A stretch of 64,000 nt of DNA, taken from Pelosinus fermentans DSM 17108 (GTDB taxonomy: Bacteria > Bacillota > Negativicutes > DSM-13327). The notes below the pieces were generated by a model, which saw nothing but the letters and a program-made list of their open reading frames with translations, had not been told where the DNA came from and made no database searches. The stretch covers positions 1,182,001 to 1,246,000 of the forward strand of contig NZ_AKVN02000001.1 in assembly GCF_000271485.2 (NCBI RefSeq). The letters are read 5' to 3'. Of this stretch, positions 17,753 to 27,081 are shown one piece after another. How positions within the stretch are numbered: position 1 is the first letter of the stretch; every line of letters begins with the position of its first letter. Made by a program: the position numbers and the translations under genes.

Positions 17753-17787
17753 GTACTCTTAATCAATTGAGATTGGAGGAGAGCAGG

Positions 17788-19281
17788 TTGACCTCAGATT
17801 ATATTGTTCAATTAAAGCATGTCAGCAAAACATTTGGCGGCATTAAGGCGTTAGATGATGTTTCTTTAGATATTAAGCGTGGTGAAGTTCATGCCCTGGT
17901 AGGTGAGAATGGAGCAGGAAAATCCACCTTAATTAAGGTGTTGTCTGGTGTTCATTTTCCAGATGATGGTGCCGAAATCTATATTAATAATGAAAAAGTT
18001 ATCATACGAAATCCAATGGATGCTATTCGCAAGGGAATTTCGGTTATTTACCAAGATATTAGTTTGTTTCCCAATTTAACGGTTGCCGAAAACATCTGCA
18101 TTGGCAATGATGAAGTGTGGAAAAGGAAGCTGAATTGGTCTCAGATTCAGCAATTGGCTGAATCTGCCATTGCAAAAGTAGGGGCAGCGATTGATCCTGG
18201 CATGATGTTAAAAGATTTGAATTTGGCTTCCCAGCAAATTGTTGCTATTGCCAGAGCGATTAGTTTTAATGCCAGCTTAATTATTATGGATGAACCTACA
18301 TCTGCCTTATCATCAGGAGAAGTGGAGAATTTGTATCAGATTGTTGATAATTTGCACAAAAACAACATAGCTGTTTTATTTATCAGTCACAAATTTGATG
18401 AAATCTATCATGTTGCTGCCCGCGTAACCATATTAAGAGATGGTAAATTTATCGCTGCTCATGATATACAGGATGTGGATCGTCCAGAATTAATACGGTT
18501 AATGGTTGGCAGGGATGTAGAATATATCTCCATGAATTCTGAAAAAATCTGGGATGAAGAAGTTTTAAAGGTGAATCATCTAAGTAAAAAAGGGAATTTT
18601 CGTGATATTTCTTTTTCTTTAAAAAAAGGTGAAATTATTGGGATTACAGGTTTAGTTGGTTCAGGGCGCAGCGAATTGGCAAAGGCAATCTTTGGTCTCA
18701 ATAAGCCGGATTCTGGTGAGATCATCTTGAATGGCAGCGCTGTTACTATTGCTTCCTCCAATGATGCTGTTCAGCACGGCATTGGCTATGTGCCGGAAAA
18801 TAGACAACTGGAAGGACTTATTGGTAAAAGCAGTGTCTGCCAGAATATTACCTTGCCCATTTTAAACAGTCTTTGCAATTCCTATAACTGTGTAGATGTA
18901 GCAAAAGAGAGGCTGCTTGCTCAGGAATATATTGAAAAATTAGATGTCAGGCCTAAAGATATGGACAAATTGGTTGGGCAGTTAAGCGGCGGCAATCAGC
19001 AAAAAGTAGTTCTGGCAAAATGGCTGGTTACAAAGCCCAAGATTTTAATTACAGATGAGCCTACAAGCGGCGTGGATATAGGAGCAAAAATTGAAATCCA
19101 TAAAGTTCTGCGGCAATTGGCCAATAGCGGTATCGGTATAATCGTCATTTCCTCAGAACTGCCTGAAATAGTAGCAGTCAGTGACAAAATACTCGTTATG
19201 CGGCAAGGCAGCATTGTTAGTGTTATCGATAAAAATCATGCAACTCAGGAAGCCATTTTAGCAAAAGCCTTAGGTGCATAA
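17788..19281 (+). CDS. Sugar ABC transporter ATPase (rhamnose importer)
   Basis: 497 residues with two fused ATP-binding cassettes, as in ribose/xylose-type importers (called RhaT in rhizobial rhamnose systems). The first cassette has GENGAGKST and the Walker B segment LIIMDEPTSALSSGE. The second has a degenerate Walker A (GLVGSGRSE), signature LSGGNQQKV and Walker B LITDEPTSGVDIG. Start is TTG 17788, 7 nt after GGAGGAG; the earlier TTG at 17767 precedes that site. It powers the two permeases that follow. Confidence 0.9.
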   Translation: MTSDYIVQLKHVSKTFGGIKALDDVSLDIKRGEVHALVGENGAGKSTLIKVLSGVHFPDDGAEIYINNEKVIIRNPMDAIRKGISVIYQDISLFPNLTVAENICIGNDEVWKRKLNWSQIQQLAESAIAKVGAAIDPGMMLKDLNLASQQIVAIARAISFNASLIIMDEPTSALSSGEVENLYQIVDNLHKNNIAVLFISHKFDEIYHVAARVTILRDGKFIAAHDIQDVDRPELIRLMVGRDVEYISMNSEKIWDEEVLKVNHLSKKGNFRDISFSLKKGEIIGITGLVGSGRSELAKAIFGLNKPDSGEIILNGSAVTIASSNDAVQHGIGYVPENRQLEGLIGKSSVCQNITLPILNSLCNSYNCVDVAKERLLAQEYIEKLDVRPKDMDKLVGQLSGGNQQKVVLAKWLVTKPKILITDEPTSGVDIGAKIEIHKVLRQLANSGIGIIVISSELPEIVAVSDKILVMRQGSIVSVIDKNHATQEAILAKALGA

Positions 19282-19316
19282 ATGGTAACTCTATTATGAG
19301 AAAAGGAGGATGCACG

Positions 19317-20309
19317 ATGAGTTATTTGCTCAAAAAACGTGAGTTTGCCATGTTTATGATGCTTATGGTTATTAGTTTCTGTATATCACTCATAACTCCC
19401 GCATTTCTGACGCCGTCAAATTTGCTCAGTATCGTTATGAATAATATTATTTTAGCAATTATGGCTATGGGCATGACATTAGTCATTGTTACCTCAGGTA
19501 TTGATGTATCCGTCGGCTCCCAATTGGGTTTTGCCGCTATATTCGTTGGTTTGGCAGCTTTAATTCCTGGTTCTAACATTGTTACCGTTCTGACTGTGGG
19601 AATTATCTGTGGAATTGTATTAGGGCTTTTAAATGGTATATTGATTGCCGGTGCTGAGATACCTGCCATCGTCGTTTCCTTGGGTACCATGAATATTTTT
19701 CGGGGAAGTTTGCTGCTGTATACAAATGGAAAATGGGTTACTTCATTGCCTGCCTGGTACACAAGCTTGTATAACACCACCGTAATGGGAATTCCCATTC
19801 CTATTATCATTTTGCTATTGGTCATTGGGGCAACGTATTTTATTGCCCAGTATACTCGGTTAGGACGCAGTATCTATGCCTTAGGCGGCAATCCTGCCAT
19901 TGCATCACGGGTGGGTATCAATACAGGAATGGTAACCATGTTTGTTTTTGCCTATATGGGTGCATTAACGGGAATTGCCAGTATTTTATATGGGGCACAA
20001 TTAGCAACCATTGATCCGAATGCAGGGACATCTTTTGAATTAATGGTTATTTCCGCTGTCGTTATCGGTGGTGCAAATGTTTTAGGGGGGAGCGGCAGTT
20101 TGCTGGGCAGTCTGATTGGTGTGCTGATTCTTGGTGTATTGCAAAACGGTATTATTTTGATGCGTATAGAGCCTTACTGGCAGAATGTAGTTGTCGGATT
20201 GATTTTAATTACGGCTGTAACGTTAGATGTTGTGAATAACCGTAAGAAGGAAGAACGTAAAAAAGTAATCTATGTAGCCGAAGAAGTAAAGGCAGGTGGC
20301 AGCATGTGA
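19317..20309 (+). CDS. Sugar ABC transporter permease 1 (rhamnose importer)
   Basis: 330 residues, RbsC/XylH-type (BPD_transp_2) integral membrane subunit with about 9-10 helices. Family motifs: SGIDVSVGS near the N-terminal third, the GRSIYALGGNPAIASRVGI cytoplasmic loop that contacts the ATPase, and the GGANVLGGSGS near the end. ATG 19317 follows AAGGAGG. Its TGA overlaps the GTG of the next permease by 4 bp, so translation is coupled. Confidence 0.9.
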   Translation: MSYLLKKREFAMFMMLMVISFCISLITPAFLTPSNLLSIVMNNIILAIMAMGMTLVIVTSGIDVSVGSQLGFAAIFVGLAALIPGSNIVTVLTVGIICGIVLGLLNGILIAGAEIPAIVVSLGTMNIFRGSLLLYTNGKWVTSLPAWYTSLYNTTVMGIPIPIIILLLVIGATYFIAQYTRLGRSIYALGGNPAIASRVGINTGMVTMFVFAYMGALTGIASILYGAQLATIDPNAGTSFELMVISAVVIGGANVLGGSGSLLGSLIGVLILGVLQNGIILMRIEPYWQNVVVGLILITAVTLDVVNNRKKEERKKVIYVAEEVKAGGSM

Positions 20310-21262
20310 TTGGAGTAAAGCGGTCTCACGAATGGATTCTACTGCTGTTTTTCATAGGCTTGATTATCATTATGAGCTTATTGGCGCCTTCCTTCTTAAC
20401 CGTTAACAACCTCTTATCTGTTACTCAGCAGATGTCAGAATTCGGGATCTTAGCCTTAGGTGTTACTGTTGTTATTATTACTTCTGGCATTGACCTTTCT
20501 GTCGGGTCCATTGCTGGCTTGACTACCATTGTGATTGCCATGACCTATGGCTGGTCTGGCAGCCTTGTTGCAGCGATTCTGCTAGGAATCTTGACAGGAG
20601 CATTATGCGGCGCATTTAATGGGGTATTGATCGCGAAAATTGGCGTACCGCCGATTCTGGTAACCTTGGGAACGATGACATTCTTCAATGGCATCGCATT
20701 GGTACTAAGTAAAGGCAATGCGATTTCTGACCTGCCGGAGGAGTTTTACTTTGTAGGACAGGGTTACTTGTTTGGCAATATACCCGTGCAAACTGTAATT
20801 TTTCTTGTACTGGCAATTTTGACCTCTCTTTTATTATCCAGGACACCGTGGGGACGAAGGGTATATGCAGTGGGCAATAATTCTGTTGCTGCAGTTTTTT
20901 CTGGGGTGCGAGTCGATAAAGTACTGCTGTATGTATATATTTTTGCCGGTATTATGGCTGCTGTTTCTGGCTGGATTATATCCTCCAGGGTTTCTACTGC
21001 CAGAGCGGATCTGGGTGCCGTATATGTAATGCAAAGCATTGCAGCTACTGTTCTCGGAGGAACAAATATTGCCGGAGGCTCTGGCACCATTTTTGGTACG
21101 GTAATTGGTGTCAGTGTATTTGCAGTGCTTGCTAATGGGCTAAATCTGATAGGGGTCAGCCCTTTTGCTCAAAACTTATTGATGGGATTGGCTTTGATTT
21201 TGGTGCTGCTCATTAATAATATGTCGATTATCAAAAGGAAATTTACAATATTTATCCGATGA
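20306..21262 (+). CDS. Sugar ABC transporter permease 2 (rhamnose importer)
   Basis: 318 residues, paralogue of the preceding permease: SGIDLSVGSIAG, the GRRVYAVGNN loop with SGVRVDKV, and GGTNIAGGSGT. Two distinct permeases are usual for rhamnose-type importers (RhaP/RhaQ in rhizobia). GTG start overlaps the upstream stop (GTGA). 148 bp separate it from the binding-protein gene. Confidence 0.88.
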   Translation: MIGVKRSHEWILLLFFIGLIIIMSLLAPSFLTVNNLLSVTQQMSEFGILALGVTVVIITSGIDLSVGSIAGLTTIVIAMTYGWSGSLVAAILLGILTGALCGAFNGVLIAKIGVPPILVTLGTMTFFNGIALVLSKGNAISDLPEEFYFVGQGYLFGNIPVQTVIFLVLAILTSLLLSRTPWGRRVYAVGNNSVAAVFSGVRVDKVLLYVYIFAGIMAAVSGWIISSRVSTARADLGAVYVMQSIAATVLGGTNIAGGSGTIFGTVIGVSVFAVLANGLNLIGVSPFAQNLLMGLALILVLLINNMSIIKRKFTIFIR

Positions 21263-21410
21263 CGAAACTGCGATAAGTGCGACTATGCCGGTGGTGGAAG
21301 TACCCGGTTTTTAAGGAGAACAAGGCTTCATAGTAAAAGAAAGGAGGAGCTGTGGTAGAGCCGATTAGGAACTAGGTATTTCAAAAATATAATAATGAGG
21401 TGACCTCTAG

Positions 21411-22436
21411 ATGAAAGCTAAAAAGATAGTTACAATGATATTGGTTTTTATGTGTACTGCATTGTTGTTAACTGGATGTGGCAGCAGCAGCAGTAATGCT
21501 CCTAAAGCAGACAACGGAGGGAAGGCGGATAAAAAAGTAGTTGCAATGGTTCCTAAAGTAATCGGCAGTCCTTATTTTGACACTTGTGCAGAAGGTGCGA
21601 AAAAAGTAGCTGCTGAATTTGGTTTTGAATTTCTCTATACAGGTCCAACCTCTGCAGATGCTGCACAGCAAGTTAATATTATTCAAGACTTAATCAATAA
21701 AAAAGTGGATGTATTGATCGTTGCTGCTAATGATGCTCAATCTGTTGCTCCAGCTCTCAAGAAGGCAAAAGCAGCCGGAATTAAAGTAATGACCTATGAT
21801 GCTGATTCTACACCTGACGCTCGCGACTTATTTATTAATCAAACCACTCCTGAAATACTTGGCCGTCATATTATGGACAATGTAGCGAAAGAAATCGGCG
21901 GCAGTGGTGAATATGCAATCTTAACAGCCTCATTAACAGCCTCAAATCAAAATGTCTGGATTAAATGGATGAAAGAGCAGCAGGCTGATAAATATCCCAA
22001 TATTACTCTTGTAACCATTGCACCAAGTGAAGAAGATCAGCAAAAAGCATTTGCACAAACTCAGAATTTAGTGAAAGCCTATCCGAATTTAAAGGGGATT
22101 GCTGCTTTATCTACCGTTGCTGAGCCAGGAGCTGCCCAGGCAATTGAACAATTAAACGTAATTGGGAAAATCAAGCTGGTTGGTTTGGCTACCCCCAATG
22201 GAATGAGACAATATCTAAAGAGCGGCGCGGCCCAAAGTGCTACCTTATGGGATGTTGGTAAGCTTGGTTATTTGAGTATGTATATGGCAAAACAACTTCT
22301 TGACGGGAAAACTCCCACTGATGGCATGGAGGTTCCTACTGTAGGTAAAGTTGCTTATAAAGCCGATAATAAAGAAATTATTATGGGAGAGCCTTTAGAT
22401 TTTACTAAGGAGAATGTAGATACTTTTAATTTCTAA
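21411..22436 (+). CDS. Rhamnose-type sugar-binding lipoprotein
   Basis: 341 residues. Lipoprotein signal with lipobox LLTGC (Cys at about residue 23), Ser-rich linker, then a type-I periplasmic binding fold: VVAMVPKVIGSPYFDTCAEG, LINKKVDVLIVAANDAQSV, KVMTYDADSTPDARDLFINQ. This matches the RhaS class of rhamnose-binding proteins. It captures the sugar outside the membrane and feeds the two permeases. Immediately followed by the mutarotase gene (16 bp). Confidence 0.9.
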   Translation: MKAKKIVTMILVFMCTALLLTGCGSSSSNAPKADNGGKADKKVVAMVPKVIGSPYFDTCAEGAKKVAAEFGFEFLYTGPTSADAAQQVNIIQDLINKKVDVLIVAANDAQSVAPALKKAKAAGIKVMTYDADSTPDARDLFINQTTPEILGRHIMDNVAKEIGGSGEYAILTASLTASNQNVWIKWMKEQQADKYPNITLVTIAPSEEDQQKAFAQTQNLVKAYPNLKGIAALSTVAEPGAAQAIEQLNVIGKIKLVGLATPNGMRQYLKSGAAQSATLWDVGKLGYLSMYMAKQLLDGKTPTDGMEVPTVGKVAYKADNKEIIMGEPLDFTKENVDTFNF

Positions 22437-22452
22437 AAGGGATGGGGTATAA

Positions 22453-22767
22453 ATGATTCGTAAAGCATGCCTTATGAAGGTGTTTGCTAATTGTCACGCA
22501 GAGTATAAAAAAAGGCATGATGAAATATGGCCGGAAATGGTGCAGATGCTTAAAGAACATGGTGCACATCATTATTCTATCTATCTTGATCCTACCAGCA
22601 ATACCCTGTTTGCCTATTTGGAGATTGAAGATGAAGAAAGATGGAATAGAAGTGCCCAGACCCAGATCTGTCAAAAATGGTGGGACTATATGAAAGATGT
22701 GATGGAGACCAATCCGGGTAATTCTCCAATCGTCATGAATTTACAAGAGGTATTTTATCAAGAATAA
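22453..22767 (+). CDS. rhaM: L-rhamnose mutarotase
   Basis: 104 residues, full length for the family (~104). Interconverts alpha and beta anomers of L-rhamnose, helping supply the form used by RhaA. Key features: [10 protein letters not shown] with the catalytic His, HYSIYLDP, and [16 protein letters not shown] with the paired Trp of the sugar pocket. Last intact gene of the rha operon; the broken fucO copy follows after 22 bp. Confidence 0.93.
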   Translation: MIRKACLMKVFANCHAEYKKRHDEIWPEMVQMLKEHGAHHYSIYLDPTSNTLFAYLEIEDEERWNRSAQTQICQKWWDYMKDVMETNPGNSPIVMNLQEVFYQE

Positions 22768-22789
22768 GCTGCAAAAAGGAGCAATTCTG

Positions 22790-23160
22790 ATGGAAAATCG
22801 TATTTATTGAATGAAACTTCCTATTTTGGTGCTGGGTTCATCCATGCCATTCATGAGGAAGTGAAAAGTAGGCAGTTTAAAAAAGCATTAGTCGTAACAG
22901 ATAAAGATTTATTGAGTTTAATGTTGCACAAAAAGTAACTGCAGTCTTGGAAGAAGCCCAGATACCCTATGAAATTTATAACAATGTAAAACAAAATCCT
23001 ACGATTGAGAATGTGCAAAGTGGCGTTAAGAAATTTGCGGTAAGAAGAAGACCTGCTGTGATTAGCAAAGATAGCTTATCAAGATGTATGTACTTCGGGA
23101 AAGTCGAAAGATACAAATGAAGTAGAAATATTAGAAATTTACAAAAAAGCTTTTCAATGA
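22790..23160 (+). pseudogene. Decayed copy of the fucO-like lactaldehyde reductase gene
   Basis: Aligns by eye with the intact gene at 28888-30048 from ATG to TGA. About 787 bp corresponding to 29139-29925 are missing, joined at TTTGC|GGTAA, and three 1-bp deletions are seen (near 22806, 22914 and 23043). The lengths agree exactly: 1161 - 787 - 3 = 371. The deletion removes the NAD-binding and Fe-binding parts, so no function remains. It sits at the end of the rha operon, where a lactaldehyde reductase would be expected. Even its terminator resembles that of the intact copy. Confidence 0.92.
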
Positions 23161-23176
23161 TGAAATAAGATAAAAG

Positions 23177-23212
23177 GGAGCTGCATCGTAGTTAAACGTA
23201 GCTCCTTTTTTT
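23177..23212 (+). terminator. Intrinsic terminator of the rhamnose operon
   Basis: GGAGCT / AGCTCC stem followed by TTTTTTT. The AGCT core and inner CGTA resemble the terminator after the intact fucO copy (30094), as if duplicated with it. Confidence 0.8.
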
Positions 23213-23263
23213 GTGAGTATAGAGCGTATATGTTTTCAGATGGGAAAACATAAAAATTTTTAT

Positions 23264-23310
23264 GAACTACAAAGACACAATGCTGCTGATGCAGCACATT
23301 AAGGAGAACA
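23264..23310. repeat. Dispersed palindromic repeat, partial copy 2 (left half)
   Basis: Left half only: GAACTACAAAG, then a small hairpin TGCTGCtgatGCAGCA and AAGGAGAACA. It matches the left half of the copy at 31374, where the small hairpin is TGCCGCtgatGCGGCA. Confidence 0.6.
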
Positions 23311-23329
23311 TATAAAAACAAAATCATTC

Positions 23330-23358
23330 TTGACGAATTAATTAAAGCATGATATATT
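23330..23358 (+). promoter_or_regulatory. Promoter of the IclR-family gene
   Basis: TTGACG (23330-23335) and TATATT (23353-23358) with a 17-bp spacer. The palindromic operator at 23384-23401 lies ~25 bp downstream, where a bound repressor would block transcription. Confidence 0.7.
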
Positions 23359-23383
23359 TGACTCGAAATACAGATGCAAACTT

Positions 23384-23401
23384 AATTCGCATATGCATAA
23401 C
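23384..23401. promoter_or_regulatory. IclR-type operator, site 1 (autoregulation)
   Basis: AATTCGCATATGCATAAC, same core ATTCGCATATG as the sites before the MFS gene (27244) and, with GTA for TA, before the dehydratase gene (24264). It covers the ATG at 23393, just before the regulator's ribosome site. Confidence 0.65.
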
Positions 23402-23416
23402 GAGGAGGGGCTTCTT

Positions 23417-24211
23417 ATTTTAAAAATAAATAAATCGGCATCTAGAACGATTGAATTATTGAATTTACTCGCAATCAGTTCAAAGCCATTGACGCAGCTA
23501 GAGATTAGCCAATCTCTGGGTATGCCTAAAAGCAGCACTTATGAGCTTATATATACATTATTGGAAAAGGGAATCGTGGAATTTGATAATGAGGACTTAA
23601 GAACTTTCCGCTTGAGTCTCAAAATCTTTGAAATGGGAATGACTGTTTTAGATAAGACTGATTTTCATAAAATATCCCGACCTTTGCTAGAAGAATTAAG
23701 TTTCAAAACAGGTGAGACAGTATTTATGGCGGTGGAGGATAAGGGGGCCATCGTATATGTAGATAGAGTTGAGAAAAACACTTCCATAACTACTTCCGCA
23801 GGGTTAGGAACAAGAAGACCGATGAATTGTACCGGTCTAGGAAAAGCCTTATTAGCCACTTATTCAATGGAACGAGTTAAAGAAATCTGGGAAATGCGAG
23901 ATCAAAAAGCTATTTATACCAACTATACCATTCGAGAATATAATGACCTAATTGATGATCTTCAGCAGACTCGTGAACGCGGTTATGCTATTGATAATCG
24001 GGAAATAGAAGATGAAATATTTTGCGTTGCAGCACCTATCTATGACCGTACAGACAAAGCCATTGGTGCTATTAGTATAGCGTCAATTTATTTAAAAATG
24101 GATCAGAAAAAGACAGAAACATTTGGGAAAATGATAATGGAGACTGCATTAGCTATTTCAAAAAGATTAGGGTTTCGTAGAAATCAAACTTATGAAAAAT
24201 TAATACATTAA
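23417..24211 (+). CDS. IclR-family transcriptional regulator, probable ATT start
   Basis: 264 residues if begun at ATT 23417, 6 nt after AGGAGGGG; the in-frame ATG at 23393 has no ribosome site and lies inside the operator, so it is less likely. N-terminal winged HTH (SASRTIELLNLLAISSKPLTQLEISQSLGMPKSSTYELIYTLLEKG) and C-terminal IclR effector domain (GKALLATYS, ERGYAIDNREIEDEIFCVAAPIYD). Probably represses the downstream dehydratase/aldolase and MFS/reductase units through a shared palindrome. The effector is likely a sugar acid or its keto-deoxy product (inference). Confidence 0.85.
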   Translation: MLKINKSASRTIELLNLLAISSKPLTQLEISQSLGMPKSSTYELIYTLLEKGIVEFDNEDLRTFRLSLKIFEMGMTVLDKTDFHKISRPLLEELSFKTGETVFMAVEDKGAIVYVDRVEKNTSITTSAGLGTRRPMNCTGLGKALLATYSMERVKEIWEMRDQKAIYTNYTIREYNDLIDDLQQTRERGYAIDNREIEDEIFCVAAPIYDRTDKAIGAISIASIYLKMDQKKTETFGKMIMETALAISKRLGFRRNQTYEKLIH

Positions 24212-24227
24212 ATTGTATTAATTTTTC
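24194..24227 (+). terminator. AT-rich hairpin terminator after the IclR gene
   Basis: Perfect 14-bp stem GAAAAATTAATACA / TGTATTAATTTTTC with a 6-nt loop, overlapping the end of the coding region. AT-rich, so moderate strength. Confidence 0.55.
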
Positions 24228-24263
24228 AACAGGGTAATTTTTATTAACATGAATATCGAATTT

Positions 24264-24281
24264 GATTCGCATGTATGAATC
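24264..24281. promoter_or_regulatory. IclR-type operator, site 2
   Basis: GATTCGCATGTATGAATC, an inverted repeat (GATTC/GAATC) with extra flanking CGAATT and GAATTA half sites. Lies 166 bp before the dehydratase gene. Confidence 0.65.
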
Positions 24282-24446
24282 GAATTATAATTGAATGTAA
24301 TAGGAATATAGAGTTATTTTAGATTAAGTCTGACTTGAACTAAGATAGCTGTTATAGAAATAGTTTTAAAGAAAGGAGTGTTATTCGATAGTTAGGAAAA
24401 ATTAACTGTTTATTCAATTAATACTAAGAAAATGGAGGGGAAAATA

Positions 24447-26108
24447 ATGCGTCAGAATAGTTCAAAAGTGGTAGACGGTATTGATCGGAGTCCACAAAGG
24501 TCATTATTTAAGGCAGCAGGATTAACAGATGGTGATTTAAAGCGGCCATTGATAGGTGTAGCAAATTCATGGGCTGAATTTATTCCAGGACATATGCCGT
24601 TAAGGGATTTGGCTGCTTATGTCAAAAAAGGCATTAGCAAAGCTGGTGGAACTCCCTTAGAATTTAATACGATAGCTCTTTGTGATGGTATTGCAATGGA
24701 ACACCAAGGAATGAAATGTGTACTTCCTAGTCGTGATCTCATTGCTGATTCGGTGGAAATGATGGTTCGAGGTCATGGCTTTGATGCAATTGTAATGTTG
24801 GCATCCTGTGACAAAATTATACCAGGAATGTTGATTGCTGCTGCTAGGCTGGATATTCCTGCTATTATTGTTACCGGGGGGCACATGAAACCAGGTGTCT
24901 ATAAAGAGCAAACAAAGTTACATAGTGGTGATGGTTTTGAAATGGTTAGTAAATATTATAATGGTGAAATTACTGAGGCTGAATTATCGGAGTTTGAAAA
25001 CGTTGTTTGCCCTGGTGTAGGATCGTGTTCTCATATGGCAACGGCTAATACAATGAGTTGTGTAGCTGAAGCGCTAGGTATGTCTCTTCCAGGATGCGGA
25101 GCATCGCCTGCGTCAAGTGGAGAAAAAAATCGTATTGCCGAACTTACTGGGGAACAAATCATGAGCTTACTAGAAAAAGGCATTACGGCTCGTAAGATCA
25201 TTACAAGAGAAAATGTAGAAAATGCGATTAAAATGGTATTAGCTGTTGGTGGATCTAGCAATGCCACCATCCATTTGCCAGCGATTGCTCAAGAAGCGGG
25301 TGTGGATATAGTATTAGATGATTTTGATAAGCTGAGCAAGGAAACTCCATATATCTGCTCGCTGACTCCAGGTGGAAAACATACCATACAGGAATTATAT
25401 CATGTTGGCGGTATTCCGGTTGTTCTTAAGCAATTGGAATCTTTACTACATCTTGATGCGTTAACTTGTACTGGTAAGACCTATCGGGAAAACTTAGCGT
25501 CAATTCACTATGTAGATACTGAAGTTGTCAAAGACGTGAGAAATCCTTATCGCTTTGAAGGCGGAATTGCAGTATTAAAGGGGAATCTGGCAGAAAACGG
25601 TGCGGTTATTAAACAGTCTGCTGTTGCGGCGGAAATGATGGTATGTCAAGGTAGTGCCAAAGTATTTGATTGTGAAGAGGATGCTATGGAAGCCATTCAT
25701 AGTAAAAAAATTGCAAAGGGCGATATCGTGGTCATCCGCTATGAAGGACCTAAAGGTGGACCAGGAATGCGAGAAATGCTGGGTGCTACTTCTGCAATTT
25801 GTGGCATGGGGCTAGACAAGGAAGTGGCATTAGTAACGGATGGACGCTTTTCTGGTGCTACGAGAGGCCCTGCTATTGGGCATGTTTCACCTGAAGCAGC
25901 AGATGGGGGGCTAATTGCAATCGTAAAAGATGGTGACAAGATCATAATTGATATCCCGAATCGAATCCTTAGAGTGGAGTTGGATCAAACTGAAATTGCA
26001 GCTAGATACGCTAATTTTATACCTAAGCAGCATACTGAAACAGGATATTTAGCCAGATATGCCAAAAATGTTCAGTCTATTCACAAGGGCGGACTTCTTA
26101 AGGCATAA
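24447..26108 (+). CDS. IlvD/EDD-family dehydratase (probable sugar-acid dehydratase)
   Basis: 553 residues from ATG 24447, 6 nt after GGAGGGG (the upstream ATG lies in that site). Fe-S cluster dehydratase: [30 protein letters not shown] and [22 protein letters not shown] carry the cluster Cys, and [20 protein letters not shown] is the C-terminal block. The family includes dihydroxy-acid dehydratase (IlvD) and gluconate/xylonate/arabinonate dehydratases. No ilvB/C neighbour, but an IclR regulator, a DapA-family protein and an MFS carrier, favour a sugar-acid substrate giving a 2-keto-3-deoxy acid. Exact substrate not readable here. Confidence 0.85.
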   Translation: MRQNSSKVVDGIDRSPQRSLFKAAGLTDGDLKRPLIGVANSWAEFIPGHMPLRDLAAYVKKGISKAGGTPLEFNTIALCDGIAMEHQGMKCVLPSRDLIADSVEMMVRGHGFDAIVMLASCDKIIPGMLIAAARLDIPAIIVTGGHMKPGVYKEQTKLHSGDGFEMVSKYYNGEITEAELSEFENVVCPGVGSCSHMATANTMSCVAEALGMSLPGCGASPASSGEKNRIAELTGEQIMSLLEKGITARKIITRENVENAIKMVLAVGGSSNATIHLPAIAQEAGVDIVLDDFDKLSKETPYICSLTPGGKHTIQELYHVGGIPVVLKQLESLLHLDALTCTGKTYRENLASIHYVDTEVVKDVRNPYRFEGGIAVLKGNLAENGAVIKQSAVAAEMMVCQGSAKVFDCEEDAMEAIHSKKIAKGDIVVIRYEGPKGGPGMREMLGATSAICGMGLDKEVALVTDGRFSGATRGPAIGHVSPEAADGGLIAIVKDGDKIIIDIPNRILRVELDQTEIAARYANFIPKQHTETGYLARYAKNVQSIHKGGLLKA

Positions 26109-26169
26109 TGTTTTATGATACTGAACTAGATATAAAATTAGTAGGTACAAATAACCAGGAGGAATGACA

Positions 26170-27081
26170 GTGGATAAGAAACAAACATTTAGGGGAATTA
26201 TCCCACCAGTACCGAGTATTTTTACGAAAGAGGGAAAGTTGGATTTTGGTGGAATGGGACGCTTGATTGATCACGTAATTCACGGCGGCGTTCATGGACT
26301 ATTTTTTCTTGGTAGTGGCGGAGAATTCATTAGTATGTCCGAAGCACTGAGAAAACAAACTGCTGAGTTTTGCGTTAAGCATACAGCTAGGCGTGTGCCA
26401 GTATTGATTGGGATTGCAGCACCAGGGACTGATGAGACTATTATGTTTGGAAAACATGCAGAATCCATAGGTGCTGATGGAGTCGTAGTTATTAATCCGT
26501 ATTATGGATTGTTAGGCGAAGAGAATCTATACAATCACTATAAACAAATTTCTAAAGAGCTGAAACTACCAATTCTTATATATAATTATCCAGGGGTCAG
26601 TGGGCAAAATTTCCCTATTCACATATTAAAAAGATTAGCTTTAGAATGCCCTAATATTATAGGTTTAAAAGATACTGTAGATACAATGAATCATATCAGG
26701 GCTGCAATTTTAGAAGTTAAATCGATTCGTCCAGATTTTCTGGTTTTTTCAGGCTTTGATGAATATTTGCTAAGCACACTAATTATCGGTGGTGATGGTT
26801 GCGTGCCTGCTAGTGCCATTTTTGCTCCACATTTAACTGTAGGGATATATGAAGCTTTTCAGAAAAAGGATTATGAAAGTGCTTTTGAGCTTCAAAGGCT
26901 TTTATCCTATGTGCCACAGGAAATTTATCCATTAGAATCTCCTTTTTATGCTGTAATAAAAGAAAGTGCTCGTATGGTGGGTGTAGATATTTCTGCTCAC
27001 GTGTTGGCACCTGCCGCAGCTTTGTCAGAAGAAAAAAAACAATTACTAAAGGCATCCTTAAAAAAAATTGGAGCCATTTAG
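26170..27081 (+). CDS. DapA-family (DHDPS/NAL) aldolase or dehydratase
   Basis: 303 residues from GTG 26170, 7 nt after AGGAGG (ATG 26164 is too close). TIM-barrel class I lyase with the Schiff-base Lys in IIGLKDT (about Lys167), Tyr in IYNYPG (about Tyr140) and the carboxylate-binding GSGGEF loop (GTTGE in true DapA). Not for lysine synthesis, judging by neighbours. Likely acts on the 2-keto-3-deoxy sugar acid made by the dehydratase, either cleaving it to pyruvate and an aldehyde or dehydrating it further. Same operon as the dehydratase (61-bp gap). Confidence 0.83.
   Translation: MDKKQTFRGIIPPVPSIFTKEGKLDFGGMGRLIDHVIHGGVHGLFFLGSGGEFISMSEALRKQTAEFCVKHTARRVPVLIGIAAPGTDETIMFGKHAESIGADGVVVINPYYGLLGEENLYNHYKQISKELKLPILIYNYPGVSGQNFPIHILKRLALECPNIIGLKDTVDTMNHIRAAILEVKSIRPDFLVFSGFDEYLLSTLIIGGDGCVPASAIFAPHLTVGIYEAFQKKDYESAFELQRLLSYVPQEIYPLESPFYAVIKESARMVGVDISAHVLAPAAALSEEKKQLLKASLKKIGAI

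Noticed and set aside
24447-26108. Calling the dehydratase IlvD (Leu/Ile/Val synthesis)
   Set aside because: No ilvB/ilvC nearby; the IclR regulator, DapA-type lyase and ACS carrier point to sugar acids. Kept as family-level call.
26170-27081. Calling the DapA-family protein 4-hydroxy-tetrahydrodipicolinate synthase
   Set aside because: Context is catabolic and the GTTGE loop reads GSGGE; lysine genes are absent.
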